From: Pseudomonas petrae
Lineage (GTDB): Bacteria > Pseudomonadota > Gammaproteobacteria > Pseudomonadales > Pseudomonadaceae
Assembly: GCF_021728295.1 (NCBI RefSeq)
Contig: NZ_JAKJXE010000013.1
Coordinates: forward strand, 84,272-148,271
Length of the DNA: 64,000 nucleotides
Direction: 5' to 3'
The translations under genes and the position numbers were made by a program. The notes under the pieces are model-generated. The model saw only the letters and a list, made by a program, of their open reading frames with translations, searched no databases and had not been told where the DNA came from. Shown one piece after another: positions 45,724 through 55,765 of this stretch. The stretch's first letter is position 1. The number at the start of each line of letters is the position of its first letter.

Positions 45724-48435
45724 ATGGCCACTATCCACGTAGACGGCAAAGCGCTCGAAGTCGATGGCGCAGACAACCTGTTACAGGCATGTCTGTCGCT
45801 GGGCCTCGACATCCCTTATTTCTGCTGGCATCCGGCACTTGGCAGTGTTGGCGCCTGTCGCCAGTGCGCGGTCAAGCAGTACACCGACGAGAACGACACC
45901 CGTGGTCGTATCGTCATGTCCTGCATGACGCCCGCCACTGACAACACCTGGATCTCCATCGAAGACGACGAATCCAAGGCGTTTCGCGCCAGCGTCGTCG
46001 AATGGCTGATGACCAACCACCCGCACGACTGCCCGGTCTGCGAGGAAGGCGGTCACTGTCATTTGCAGGACATGACGGTGATGACCGGCCACAACGAGCG
46101 CCGCTATCGCTTCACCAAACGCACCCACCAGAATCAGGAACTGGGGCCGTTCATCGCACACGAGATGAACCGCTGCATCGCCTGCTATCGCTGCGTGCGC
46201 TTTTATAAGGACTACGCCGGCGGTACTGACCTCGGCGTGTTCGGCGCCCACGACAACGTGTACTTCGGTCGCGTTGAAGACGGCACCCTGGAAAGCGAGT
46301 TCTCCGGCAACCTCACCGAGGTCTGCCCGACCGGTGTGTTCACCGACAAGACCCACTCCGAGCGCTACAACCGGAAATGGGACATGCAGTTTTCGCCGAG
46401 CATCTGCCACGGCTGCTCAAGCGGTTGCAACATCAGCCCGGGCGAGCGTTATGGCGAAATCCGCCGTATCGAGAACCGCTATAACGGTTCGGTGAACCAG
46501 TATTTCCTCTGCGACCGTGGCCGTTTCGGTTATGGCTACGTCAACCGCACGGACCGTCCACGTCAGCCGCTGGCCGAAGGCATCAAGCTGGGCCTGGACG
46601 CTGCGCTGGATAAAGCGGCTGACCTGCTGCGCGGGCGCAATATCGTCGGCATCGGTTCGCCGCGCGCCAGCCTGGAAAGCAACTTCGCCCTGCGCGAGCT
46701 GGTCGGTGCCGAGCACTTCTACTCGGGCATCGAAGCCGGTGAGCTGGAGCGTCTGCGCCTGATCGCTCAGGTATTGAAAGACAGCCCGCTGCCGATCCCG
46801 ACGATGCGCGAAATCGAAGAGCACGACGCCGTGTTCATCCTTGGCGAAGACGTCACCCAGACCGCTGCACGCATGGCCCTCGGCCTGCGTCAGTCGGTGA
46901 AGAATAAAGCCGAAGACATGGCCGCTGCGATGAAAGTCCAGCCATGGCTCGACGCTGCGGTGAAGAACATCGGCCAGCACGAGATGAACCCGCTGTTCAT
47001 CGCCAGCCTGACCGACACCCGCCTCGACGACATTGCCGAAGAGTGCGTGCACGCTGCGCCCGACGACCTGGCGCGCATCGGTTTCGCCGTGGCCCACGCC
47101 ATCGACCCGAGCGCCCCGGCCGTTGTCGGTCTGGACAGCGAAGCGCTGGAGCTGGCCGAACGCATTGCGGCGGCATTGCTCGAAGCCAAACGTCCACTGA
47201 TCGTGTCCGGCGCCTCGCTGGGCTCGAACGCGCTGATCGAAGCCGCGGCGAACATCGCCAAAGCCTTGAAGCTGCGCGACAAGCAGGGTTCGCTGAGCCT
47301 GATCGTGCCGGAAGCCAACAGCATGGGTCTGACCCTGTTCGGTGGCGGCTCGGTTGACGCTGCGTTGCAGGCTGTGATTTCGGGCCAGGCCGACGCCATC
47401 GTCGTGCTGGAAAACGACTTGTTCACCCGCGTTGACGCTGCGACGGTCGAGGCTGCATTGAAGGCCGCCAAAGTGCTGATCGTTGCCGATCATCAGAAGA
47501 CCGCGACCTCTGACCGAGCGCATCTGGTGCTGCCGGCCGCAAGCTTTGCCGAAGGCGACGGTACGCTGGTCAGCCAGGAAGGCCGCGCCCAGCGCTTCTT
47601 CCAGGTGTTCGACCCGACTTATCTGGACGCGAGCATTCTGGTTCACGAAGGCTGGCGCTGGCTGCATGCCCTGCGCGCCACCCTGTTGAATCAGCCAGTT
47701 GACTGGACTCAGCTCGACCACGTCACCGCTGCCTGCGCTGCGAGCAATCCGCAACTGGCCGGCATTGTCGGTGCCGCGCCATCTGCTTCCTTCCGCATCA
47801 AGGGTCTGAAACTGGCCCGCGAACCGCTGCGTTACAGCGGCCGGACCGCGATGCGCGCCAACATCAGCGTGCACGAACCGCGCACGCCGCAGGACAAGGA
47901 CACCGCGTTCGCGTTCTCGATGGAAGGTTATTCGGGCTCTGCCGAACCGCGCTCCCAGGTGCCGTTCGCCTGGTCGCCGGGCTGGAACTCGCCACAAGCG
48001 TGGAACAAGTTCCAGGACGAAGTCGGTGGTCACCTGCGTGCTGGCGATCCGGGCGTACGCCTGATCGAAAGCAGTGGCGACAAGCTGGGCTGGTTCGCCA
48101 ACGTCCCACGCGCCTTCGCCCCCGCTCAAGGGACCTGGCAGGTCGTGCCGTTCTATCACTTGTTCGGCAGCGAGGAGACCTCCTCCAAAGCCGCGCCGGT
48201 TCAAGAGCGCATTCCGCAGGCCTATGTAGCCTTGGCCAAGTCCGAAGCCGACCGTCTGGGCGTCAACGACGGCGCACTGCTCAGCCTGACCGTGGCCGGC
48301 CAGACCCTGCGTCTGCCGCTGCGCATCAGCGAAGAACTGGGCGCAGGCCTGGTGGCATTGCCGTCCGGTCTGACCGGCATTCCTCCGGCGTTGTTCGGCA
48401 AAACGGTCGAAGCACTGCAGGAGGCCGCTCAATGA
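45724..48435 (+). CDS. nuoG: NADH-quinone oxidoreductase subunit G
   Basis: 903-residue subunit with most Fe-S clusters: [2Fe-2S] N1b (CWHPALGSVGACRQC, SCMTP), His-Cys3 cluster N5 (HPHDCPVCEEGGHCHLQD), N4 (CIACYRCVRFYKDYAGG, CPTGVF) and a C-x2-C-x3-C...C site for the extra cluster N7 (ICHGCSSGCNISP, LCDRGRFG). The C-terminal molybdopterin-oxidoreductase-like domain is complete. Its stop overlaps the nuoH start (ATGA). Confidence 0.97.
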   Translation: MATIHVDGKALEVDGADNLLQACLSLGLDIPYFCWHPALGSVGACRQCAVKQYTDENDTRGRIVMSCMTPATDNTWISIEDDESKAFRASVVEWLMTNHPHDCPVCEEGGHCHLQDMTVMTGHNERRYRFTKRTHQNQELGPFIAHEMNRCIACYRCVRFYKDYAGGTDLGVFGAHDNVYFGRVEDGTLESEFSGNLTEVCPTGVFTDKTHSERYNRKWDMQFSPSICHGCSSGCNISPGERYGEIRRIENRYNGSVNQYFLCDRGRFGYGYVNRTDRPRQPLAEGIKLGLDAALDKAADLLRGRNIVGIGSPRASLESNFALRELVGAEHFYSGIEAGELERLRLIAQVLKDSPLPIPTMREIEEHDAVFILGEDVTQTAARMALGLRQSVKNKAEDMAAAMKVQPWLDAAVKNIGQHEMNPLFIASLTDTRLDDIAEECVHAAPDDLARIGFAVAHAIDPSAPAVVGLDSEALELAERIAAALLEAKRPLIVSGASLGSNALIEAAANIAKALKLRDKQGSLSLIVPEANSMGLTLFGGGSVDAALQAVISGQADAIVVLENDLFTRVDAATVEAALKAAKVLIVADHQKTATSDRAHLVLPAASFAEGDGTLVSQEGRAQRFFQVFDPTYLDASILVHEGWRWLHALRATLLNQPVDWTQLDHVTAACAASNPQLAGIVGAAPSASFRIKGLKLAREPLRYSGRTAMRANISVHEPRTPQDKDTAFAFSMEGYSGSAEPRSQVPFAWSPGWNSPQAWNKFQDEVGGHLRAGDPGVRLIESSGDKLGWFANVPRAFAPAQGTWQVVPFYHLFGSEETSSKAAPVQERIPQAYVALAKSEADRLGVNDGALLSLTVAGQTLRLPLRISEELGAGLVALPSGLTGIPPALFGKTVEALQEAAQ

Positions 48436-49421
48436 CCTGGTTCACCCCTGAAGTGATCGACTCGATCATCGCTGTGGTCAAGGCCATCGTGGTGCTGCTC
48501 GCCGTGGTGGTCTGCGGCGCGCTGCTCAGCTTCGTCGAACGCCGTCTGCTGGGCTGGTGGCAGGACCGTTACGGTCCGAACCGCGTGGGTCCGTTCGGCA
48601 TGTTCCAGATTGCTGCCGACATGCTGAAGATGTTCTTTAAAGAAGACTGGAACCCGCCCTTCGTTGACCGGGTGATCTTCACCCTGGCGCCGGTGGTGGC
48701 CATGAGCGCGCTGTTGATCGCGTTCTCGGTGATCCCGGTCACCCAGACCTGGGTGGTTGCCGACCTGAACATCGGCCTGCTGTTCTTCTTCGCCATGGCC
48801 GGTCTGTCGGTCTATGCGGTGCTGTTCGCCGGTTGGTCATCGAACAACAAGTATGCCCTGCTGGGCAGCTTGCGTGCCTCGGCGCAGACCGTGTCCTACG
48901 AAGTGTTCCTCGGCCTGTCGCTGATGGGCATCGTGGTGCAAGTCGGTTCGTTCAACATGGGCGACATCGTCAAGTACCAGGCCGATCACCTGTGGTTCAT
49001 CATTCCGCAGTTCTTCGGTTTCTGTACGTTCTTCATCGCTGGCGTCGCCGTGACTCACCGTCACCCGTTCGACCAGCCGGAAGCGGAACAGGAACTGGCC
49101 GACGGTTACCATATTGAATACGCCGGCATGAAGTGGGGCATGTTCTTCGTCGGTGAGTACATCGGCATCATCCTGATATCGGCGCTGCTGGTAACGCTGT
49201 TCTTCGGTGGCTGGCACGGCCCGTTCGATATCCTGCCGCAACTGTCGTTCATGTGGTTTGCCCTGAAAACCGCTTTCTTCATCATGCTGTTCATCCTGTT
49301 GCGTGCCTCGATCCCTCGTCCGCGTTATGACCAGGTGATGGATTTCAGCTGGAAGTTCTGCTTGCCACTGACCCTGATCAATTTGCTGGTGACCGCTGCG
49401 GTCGTCCTGGCGGCTCAGTGA
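48432..49421 (+). CDS. nuoH: NADH-quinone oxidoreductase subunit H
   Basis: 329-residue, eight-helix subunit at the membrane/hydrophilic interface forming part of the quinone tunnel. Signatures RRLLGWWQDRYGPNRVGPFG, DMLKMFFKEDWNPP, FDQPEAEQELADGYHIEYAGMKWGMFFVGEY. The start overlaps the nuoG stop; the longer frame from 48000 is only read-through of another frame of nuoG. Confidence 0.97.
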   Translation: MTWFTPEVIDSIIAVVKAIVVLLAVVVCGALLSFVERRLLGWWQDRYGPNRVGPFGMFQIAADMLKMFFKEDWNPPFVDRVIFTLAPVVAMSALLIAFSVIPVTQTWVVADLNIGLLFFFAMAGLSVYAVLFAGWSSNNKYALLGSLRASAQTVSYEVFLGLSLMGIVVQVGSFNMGDIVKYQADHLWFIIPQFFGFCTFFIAGVAVTHRHPFDQPEAEQELADGYHIEYAGMKWGMFFVGEYIGIILISALLVTLFFGGWHGPFDILPQLSFMWFALKTAFFIMLFILLRASIPRPRYDQVMDFSWKFCLPLTLINLLVTAAVVLAAQ

Positions 49422-49432
49422 GGATTTGACCC

Positions 49433-49981
49433 ATGTTCAAATATATTGGCGACATCGTTAAGGGTACGGGTACCCAACTGCGCAGCCTGATCATGGTCTT
49501 CGGCCATGGCTTCCGTAAGCGTGACACCCTGCAATATCCGGAAGAGCAGGTGTATTTGCCGCCGCGCTACCGTGGCCGCATCGTCCTGACCCGCGACCCC
49601 GACGGCGAAGAGCGCTGCGTGGCCTGCAACCTGTGCGCCGTGGCGTGCCCGGTGGGTTGCATCTCGCTGCAGAAGGCCGAGACCGACGACGGTCGTTGGT
49701 ACCCGGAGTTCTTCCGCATCAATTTCTCGCGTTGCATCTTCTGCGGCATGTGTGAGGAAGCTTGCCCGACCACCGCGATCCAGCTGACACCGGATTTCGA
49801 GATGGCCGAGTTCAAACGTCAGGATCTGGTGTACGAGAAGGAAGATCTGCTGATCTCCGGCCCCGGCAAGAACCCTGATTACAACTTCTACCGCGTTGCG
49901 GGGATGGCCATCGCCGGCAAGCCGAAAGGCGATGCACAGAACGAAGCCCAGCCCATCAACGTCAAGAGCTTGCTGCCTTAA
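49433..49981 (+). CDS. nuoI: NADH-quinone oxidoreductase subunit I
   Basis: 182-residue ferredoxin-like subunit with two [4Fe-4S] clusters (N6a, N6b): CVACNLCAVACPVGC and CIFCGMCEEACPTTA. AGGATT lies before the ATG, 11 bp after nuoH. Confidence 0.97.
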   Translation: MFKYIGDIVKGTGTQLRSLIMVFGHGFRKRDTLQYPEEQVYLPPRYRGRIVLTRDPDGEERCVACNLCAVACPVGCISLQKAETDDGRWYPEFFRINFSRCIFCGMCEEACPTTAIQLTPDFEMAEFKRQDLVYEKEDLLISGPGKNPDYNFYRVAGMAIAGKPKGDAQNEAQPINVKSLLP

Positions 49982-49990
49982 GGAAGAAAG

Positions 49991-50491
49991 ATGGAATTCG
50001 CTTTCTATTTCGCATCCGGCATCGCTGTGGTGGCCACCCTTCGGGTGATCACCAACACGAACCCGGTGCACGCCCTGCTCTACCTGATCATTTCGCTGAT
50101 CGCCGTGGCCATGACCTTCTTCAGCCTCGGCGCACCTTTTGCCGGTGCCCTGGAAGTCATCGCTTACGCGGGCGCCATCATGGTGCTGTTCGTCTTCGTG
50201 GTGATGATGCTGAACCTGGGCCCGGCCTCGGTTCAACAAGAACGCGCCTGGCTCAAACCCGGCATCTGGCTCGGCCCGATTCTGCTGGGCGGCCTGCTCC
50301 TGGCGGAATTGATCTACGTGCTGTTTGCCAACTCCACCGGCGCCTCTATCGGTCACACCACGGTGGACGCCAAAGCGGTCGGCATCAGCCTGTTTGGCCC
50401 TTACCTGCTGGTTGTCGAACTCGCCTCGATGCTGCTGCTTGCGGCAGCCGTGACGGCGTTCCATGTCGGCCGCAATGAGGCGAAGGAGTAA
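49991..50491 (+). CDS. nuoJ: NADH-quinone oxidoreductase subunit J
   Basis: 166-residue, five-helix membrane subunit. Typical ASGIAVVATLRVITNTNPVHALLYLI, PFAGALEVIAYAGAIMVLFVFVVMMLNL, with the pi-bulge region of TM3 in that second block. It begins nine bases after nuoI, SD AAGGAAG. Confidence 0.95.
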   Translation: MEFAFYFASGIAVVATLRVITNTNPVHALLYLIISLIAVAMTFFSLGAPFAGALEVIAYAGAIMVLFVFVVMMLNLGPASVQQERAWLKPGIWLGPILLGGLLLAELIYVLFANSTGASIGHTTVDAKAVGISLFGPYLLVVELASMLLLAAAVTAFHVGRNEAKE

Positions 50492-50495
50492 AGCC

Positions 50496-50807
50496 ATGAA
50501 CTCAGCAATCCCTCTGGAACATGGTCTGGCTGTCGCCGGCATCCTGTTCTGCCTCGGCCTGGCGGGCCTCTTGGTACGCCGCAACATTCTGTTCGTGTTG
50601 ATGAGCCTGGAAATCATGATGAACGCAGCCGCGCTGGCCTTTGTCGTCGCGGGCAGCCGTTGGGCGCAGCCTGACGGCCAGATCATGTTCATTCTGGTGA
50701 TCAGCCTTGCCGCAGCCGAGGCCAGCATTGGCCTGGCGATCCTGCTGCAACTGTATCGCCGCTTCCACACGCTCGATATCGACGCTGCCAGCGAGATGCG
50801 CGGATGA
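50496..50807 (+). CDS. nuoK: NADH-quinone oxidoreductase subunit K
   Basis: 103-residue, three-helix MrpC-like subunit. The conserved proton-path glutamates are in VLMSLEIMMNAA and SLAAAEASIGLAI. The ATG at 50496 follows AAGGAG; the stop overlaps nuoL (ATGA). Confidence 0.96.
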   Translation: MNSAIPLEHGLAVAGILFCLGLAGLLVRRNILFVLMSLEIMMNAAALAFVVAGSRWAQPDGQIMFILVISLAAAEASIGLAILLQLYRRFHTLDIDAASEMRG

Positions 50808-52651
50808 ACCTACTCTTTCTGACTTTCGTATTCCCCCTGATCGGTTTCCTGCTGCTGTCGTTCTCGCGCGGCAAATGGTCGGAAAACCTCTCAGCCCTGA
50901 TCGGCGTGGGTTCTATTGGCCTGTCGGCCATCGTTGCCGCGTACGTGATCTGGCAATTCAACGTCTCACCACCAGAAGGCGGTCACTTGACCATGGTGCT
51001 GTGGCGCTGGATGTCGGTGGACGGCTTCGAGCCCAACTTCGCCCTGTATGTCGATGGCCTGTCCATCACCATGCTCGGTGTGGTGGTCGGCGTCGGCTTC
51101 CTCATCCATCTGTTCGCCTCGTGGTACATGCGCGGTGAAGACGGCTACTCGCGTTTCTTCGCCTACACCAACCTGTTCATTGCCAGCATGTTGTTCCTGA
51201 TCCTGGGCGACAACCTGCTGTTCATCTACTTCGGTTGGGAAGGCGTGGGCCTGTGCTCGTACCTGTTGATCGGTTTCTATTACAGCAACCGCAACAACGG
51301 CAACGCGGCACTGAAAGCCTTCATCGTCACGCGCATCGGCGACGTGTTCATGGCCATCGGCTTGTTCATTCTGTTCCAGCAACTGGGCACGCTAAACATT
51401 CAGGAACTGCTCGTTCGCGCGCCACAGCACTTCAAGGTCGGTGACTTCTGGATCGTTCTGGCCACGCTGATGCTGCTGGGCGGCGCTGTCGGTAAATCCG
51501 CGCAACTGCCGCTGCAGACCTGGCTGGCGGACGCGATGGCCGGTCCTACCCCGGTGTCGGCACTGATCCACGCCGCAACGATGGTAACGGCAGGTGTTTA
51601 CCTGATCGCACGGACTCACGGCCTGTTCATCCTGGCGCCGGACATCCTGCATCTGGTAGGCATCGTCGGCGGCGTGACCCTGGTACTGGCGGGTTTCGCG
51701 GCACTGGTGCAGACCGATATCAAACGTATCCTCGCCTACTCGACCATGAGCCAGATCGGCTACATGTTCCTGGCGCTGGGTGTGGGTGCATGGGACGGCG
51801 CGATCTTCCACCTGATGACCCACGCCTTTTTCAAGGCGCTGCTGTTCCTCGCGTCCGGTGCGGTGATCGTTGCCTGCCACCACGAGCAGAACATCTTCAA
51901 GATGGGCGGCCTGTGGAAGAAACTGCCACTGGCCTATGCCAGCTTCATTGTCGGCGGCGCAGCGCTGTCGGCCTTGCCACTGGTCACAGCGGGCTTCTAC
52001 TCCAAGGACGAAATCCTCTGGGAAGCGTTCGCCAGCGGCCATCAGTACCTGCTGTACGCAGGTCTGGTCGGTGCGTTCATGACCTCGCTGTACACCTTCC
52101 GCCTGATCTTCATCGCCTTCCACGGCGAAGCGAAGACCGAAGCCCACGCCGGCCACGGGATTTCCCATTGGTTGCCGCTGGGTGTGCTGATCGTGCTGTC
52201 GACGTTCATTGGCGCCTGGATTCATCCGCCACTGGCCGGCGTACTGCCGGAAAGCGCGGGCCATGCCGGCGGCGAAGCCAAGCACAGCCTGGAAATCGCC
52301 TCGGGCGCCATCGCCCTGGCCGGTATCCTGCTGGCGGCGGTGCTGTTCCTCGGCAAGCGTCGTCTTGCAACGGCCATCGCCAACAGTGGTCCGGGTCGTT
52401 TCCTGTCCGCATGGTGGTTTGCGGCCTGGGGCTTCGACTGGGTGTATGACGTGCTGTTCGTCAAACCTTACCTGGCGATCAGCCGCACCCTGCGTGGCGA
52501 CCCGCTCGACCACACAATTGGCCTGATTCCGCGTCTGGTCAAAGCTGGCAACGGCTTGATGACCCGCACCGAAACCGGTCAGCTCCGCTGGTACGCCGCT
52601 TCGATCGCCGCAGGTGCCGTACTGGTACTCGGCGCGATTGTGCTGGTCTGA
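50804..52651 (+). CDS. nuoL: NADH-quinone oxidoreductase subunit L
   Basis: 615-residue antiporter-like distal proton pump. Key blocks FGWEGVGLCSYLLIGFYY (TM5 Glu), KSAQLPLQTWLADAMAGPTPVSALIHAATMVTAGVYLIAR (TM7 Lys) and TDIKRILAYSTMSQIGYMF. The last 150 residues carry the lateral-helix extension typical of NuoL. Confidence 0.97.
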   Translation: MNLLFLTFVFPLIGFLLLSFSRGKWSENLSALIGVGSIGLSAIVAAYVIWQFNVSPPEGGHLTMVLWRWMSVDGFEPNFALYVDGLSITMLGVVVGVGFLIHLFASWYMRGEDGYSRFFAYTNLFIASMLFLILGDNLLFIYFGWEGVGLCSYLLIGFYYSNRNNGNAALKAFIVTRIGDVFMAIGLFILFQQLGTLNIQELLVRAPQHFKVGDFWIVLATLMLLGGAVGKSAQLPLQTWLADAMAGPTPVSALIHAATMVTAGVYLIARTHGLFILAPDILHLVGIVGGVTLVLAGFAALVQTDIKRILAYSTMSQIGYMFLALGVGAWDGAIFHLMTHAFFKALLFLASGAVIVACHHEQNIFKMGGLWKKLPLAYASFIVGGAALSALPLVTAGFYSKDEILWEAFASGHQYLLYAGLVGAFMTSLYTFRLIFIAFHGEAKTEAHAGHGISHWLPLGVLIVLSTFIGAWIHPPLAGVLPESAGHAGGEAKHSLEIASGAIALAGILLAAVLFLGKRRLATAIANSGPGRFLSAWWFAAWGFDWVYDVLFVKPYLAISRTLRGDPLDHTIGLIPRLVKAGNGLMTRTETGQLRWYAASIAAGAVLVLGAIVLV

Positions 52652-52703
52652 TGAGTCGATCTGACATGAACCTTGCGACTTTGCGAAAGGAATTGAGCCC
52701 GTC

Positions 52704-54236
52704 ATGATTCTGCCTTGGCTAATCCTGATCCCCTTCATCGGCGGCCTGCTGTGCTGGCAAGGTGAGCGCTTCGGCCCTACCCTGCCGCGCTGGATTGCGC
52801 TGTTGACCATGTCCCTCGAGACGATTCTGGGCCTGTGGGTCTGGAGCACCGGTACGTTTACCTACGCTCCGGCTCCGGGCGCCGATCCGACCTGGGCCCT
52901 TGAATTCAAGCTCCAGTGGATCCAGCGCTTCGGCATCAGCGTGCACCTGGCGCTCGATGGCCTGTCCCTGCTGATGATTCTGTTGACCGGCCTGCTGGGT
53001 GTCCTCTCGGTACTCTGCTCGTGGAAAGAGATCCAGCGTAACGTCGGCTTCTTCCACCTGAACCTGATGTGGATCCTGGGCGGCGTCGTCGGCGTGTTCC
53101 TCGCCATCGACCTGTTCATGTTCTTCTTCTTCTGGGAAATGATGCTGGTGCCGATGTACTTCCTCATCGCGCTCTGGGGTCACAGCTCGGCGGACGGCAA
53201 GAAGACCCGGATCTACGCAGCGACCAAGTTCTTCATCTTCACTCAGGCCAGCGGCCTGATCATGTTGGTGGCGATCCTGGGCCTGGTGCTGGTGCACTTC
53301 AACCAGACCGGCGTGATCACCTTCGGTTACGCGGACCTGCTGAAAACCAAACTGTCCCACAGCACCGAATACATCCTGATGCTGGGCTTCTTCATCGCCT
53401 TCGCGGTGAAGCTGCCGATCGTGCCGCTGCATTCCTGGCTGCCTGACGCTCACGCCCAGGCGCCGACCGCAGGTTCCGTGGACCTGGCGGGCATCCTGCT
53501 GAAGACCGCTGCATATGGTCTGCTGCGCTTTGCCCTGCCGCTGTTCCCGAATGCTTCGGCAGAGTTTGCGCCGATTGCCATGGTGCTGGGTCTGATCGGT
53601 ATCTTCTACGGTGCCTTCCTGGCCTTCGCCCAGACTGACATCAAGCGTCTGATCGCGTTTTCCAGCGTTTCGCACATGGGCTTCGTGCTGATCGGCATCT
53701 ACTCCGGCAGCCAGCAGGCGCTGCAAGGCGTTGTCGTGCAGATGCTCGCTCACGGTCTGTCGGCGGCCGCGCTGTTTATCCTCAGCGGCCAGTTGTACGA
53801 GCGTCTGCACACCCGCGACATGCGTGAAATGGGTGGGTTGTGGAGCAAAATCGCTTACCTGCCGGCCATCAGCCTGTTCTTCGCCGCTGCGTCGCTGGGC
53901 CTGCCCGGCACCGGTAACTTCGTCGGTGAATTCCTGATCCTGATCGGTAGTTTTGTCAGCGCACCGTGGATCACCGCCATCGCGACGTCCGGTCTGGTGT
54001 TCGGTTCTGTCTACTCGCTGATCATGATCCACCGCGCCTACTTCGGTCCGGCCAAATCCGACGCGGTCTATAAAGGCATGGACGGTCGGGAATTGATCAT
54101 GGTGCTGGGTCTGGCGGTGTTGTTGATTCTGCTGGGCGTGTACCCGCAACCGATCCTCGACACCTCTTCGGCGACCATGCATGGCGTGCAGCAATGGCTC
54201 GGCACCGCCTTCACTCAACTCGCTTCGGCCCGGTAA
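52704..54236 (+). CDS. nuoM: NADH-quinone oxidoreductase subunit M
   Basis: 510-residue antiporter-like proton pump of about 14 helices. FFFWEMMLVPMYFLIALWG (TM5 Glu), KLPIVPLHSWLPDAHAQAPTAGSVDLAGILLKTAAYGLLR and DIKRLIAFSSVSHMGFVL identify it. It follows nuoL after 52 bp, seven bases before nuoN. Confidence 0.97.
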   Translation: MILPWLILIPFIGGLLCWQGERFGPTLPRWIALLTMSLETILGLWVWSTGTFTYAPAPGADPTWALEFKLQWIQRFGISVHLALDGLSLLMILLTGLLGVLSVLCSWKEIQRNVGFFHLNLMWILGGVVGVFLAIDLFMFFFFWEMMLVPMYFLIALWGHSSADGKKTRIYAATKFFIFTQASGLIMLVAILGLVLVHFNQTGVITFGYADLLKTKLSHSTEYILMLGFFIAFAVKLPIVPLHSWLPDAHAQAPTAGSVDLAGILLKTAAYGLLRFALPLFPNASAEFAPIAMVLGLIGIFYGAFLAFAQTDIKRLIAFSSVSHMGFVLIGIYSGSQQALQGVVVQMLAHGLSAAALFILSGQLYERLHTRDMREMGGLWSKIAYLPAISLFFAAASLGLPGTGNFVGEFLILIGSFVSAPWITAIATSGLVFGSVYSLIMIHRAYFGPAKSDAVYKGMDGRELIMVLGLAVLLILLGVYPQPILDTSSATMHGVQQWLGTAFTQLASAR

Positions 54237-54243
54237 GAGCGCT

Positions 54244-55701
54244 ATGGACCTGACGATTCAACACTTTATTGCGCTGGCGCCGCTGCTGATTACCAGCATC
54301 ACCATTGTGGTGGTGATGCTGGGCATCGCATGGCGTCGCAATCACTCGCAATCATTCCTGCTGACGGTAGCGGGACTCAACCTGGCTTTGCTGTCCATCT
54401 ACCCGGCGCTGAAAGTTGCGCCGCTGGTGGTCACGCCATTGCTGCAGATCGACAGCTTCGCCTGCCTCTACATGGGCATTATCCTGGTGTCGACGCTGGC
54501 CTGCGTCACCCTGGCTCACGCCTACCTGGGTGAAGGCAAGGCGGGCTACCCGGGCAACCGCGAAGAACTTTACCTGCTGATCCTCATGGCTGCGGCCGGT
54601 GGGCTGGTGCTGGTCGCCGCGCAACACCTGGCGAGCCTGTTCATCGGCCTGGAACTGCTGTCGGTGCCGGTCTACGGTCTGGTGGCTTACGCGTTCTTCA
54701 ACAAGCGTTCGCTGGAAGGCGGCATCAAGTACATGGTGCTGTCGGCCGCCGGCTCGGCGTTCCTGCTGTTCGGTATGGCGCTGCTGTACGCCGAATCCGG
54801 CAGCCTGGGTTTCAGCGAGATCGGCAAGGCCATCGCGGCCACCGGCATGCCAAGCCCGATCGCAAGTCTGGGCCTGGGCATGATGCTGGTGGGTCTGGGC
54901 TTCAAGCTGTCGCTGGTGCCGTTCCACTTGTGGACACCGGACGTGTACGAAGGCGCCCCTGCCCCGGTAGCGGCTTTCCTCGCCACAGCCAGTAAGGTTG
55001 CGGTGTTCGGCGTGCTGGTTCGCCTGTTCCAGATCTCCCCGGCGGCCACCAGTGGTGTGCTGACGGACGTGATGTCGGTCATCGCCGTGGCGTCGATCCT
55101 GGTCGGTAACCTGCTGGCCCTGACTCAGAACAACCTCAAGCGTCTGCTGGGTTATTCGTCCATTGCGCACTTCGGCTATCTGATGATCGCGATGGTGGCG
55201 AGCAAGGGCATGGCGGTCGAGGCGATCAACGTTTATCTGGTCACCTACGTGCTGACCAGCCTGGGCGCATTCGGCGTGGTCACGTTGATGTCGTCGCCCT
55301 ACAGCGGCCGCGATGCCGATGCGATGTTCGAATACCGTGGCCTGTTCTGGCGTCGTCCGTACCTGACGGCGGTGCTGACCGTGATGATGCTGTCCCTGGC
55401 GGGCATCCCGCTGACGACTGGCTTCATCGGCAAGTTCTACATCATCGCAACAGGCGTCGAGGCGCACCTGTGGTGGCTGACCGGTTCGCTGGTCGTGGGC
55501 AGCGCCATCGGTGTCTTCTATTACCTGCGCGTGATGGTGACGCTGTTTCTGCAAGACTCGAAGATCCAGCGCCACGACGCCCCGTTCAACTGGGCGCAGC
55601 GTGCAGGTGGCGTGATGCTGTTGGGGATTACGCTGCTGGCGTTCTTCCTCGGCGTGTACCCGCAACCGCTGCTGACCCTGGTGGGCCATGCTGGTTTGTG
55701 A
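54244..55701 (+). CDS. nuoN: NADH-quinone oxidoreductase subunit N
   Basis: 485-residue antiporter-like proton pump, the last gene of the operon. FIGLELLSVPVYGLVAYAF (TM5 Glu), KLSLVPFHLWTPDVYEGAPAPVAAFLATASKVAVF, and NLKRLLGYSSIAHFGYLM are typical. The ATG at 54244 gives the normal N-terminus; the operon ends in a strong terminator. Confidence 0.97.
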   Translation: MDLTIQHFIALAPLLITSITIVVVMLGIAWRRNHSQSFLLTVAGLNLALLSIYPALKVAPLVVTPLLQIDSFACLYMGIILVSTLACVTLAHAYLGEGKAGYPGNREELYLLILMAAAGGLVLVAAQHLASLFIGLELLSVPVYGLVAYAFFNKRSLEGGIKYMVLSAAGSAFLLFGMALLYAESGSLGFSEIGKAIAATGMPSPIASLGLGMMLVGLGFKLSLVPFHLWTPDVYEGAPAPVAAFLATASKVAVFGVLVRLFQISPAATSGVLTDVMSVIAVASILVGNLLALTQNNLKRLLGYSSIAHFGYLMIAMVASKGMAVEAINVYLVTYVLTSLGAFGVVTLMSSPYSGRDADAMFEYRGLFWRRPYLTAVLTVMMLSLAGIPLTTGFIGKFYIIATGVEAHLWWLTGSLVVGSAIGVFYYLRVMVTLFLQDSKIQRHDAPFNWAQRAGGVMLLGITLLAFFLGVYPQPLLTLVGHAGL

Positions 55702-55717
55702 TGATTGAGTGATGCAC

Positions 55718-55747
55718 AAAAAACCCTGCCTTCGAGCAGGGTTTTTT
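55718..55747 (+). terminator. Intrinsic terminator of the nuo operon
   Basis: AAAAAACCCTGC-TTCGA-style loop-GCAGGGTTTTTT; a 12-bp stem with T-run starting 17 bp after the nuoN stop. The A-run makes it bidirectional. Confidence 0.92.
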
Positions 55748-55765
55748 ATGGCTTTAATTTAGTAG

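Noticed and set aside
46417..48432. Very long minus-strand frame opposite nuoG (also 41789-43633, 29409-31388, 52719-54218, 54352-55719 opposite nuo and idh)
   Set aside because: Each is a shadow of a highly conserved plus-strand gene. Third-position GC bias keeps the antisense frame open; the translations are Arg/His/Gln-rich and match no family.
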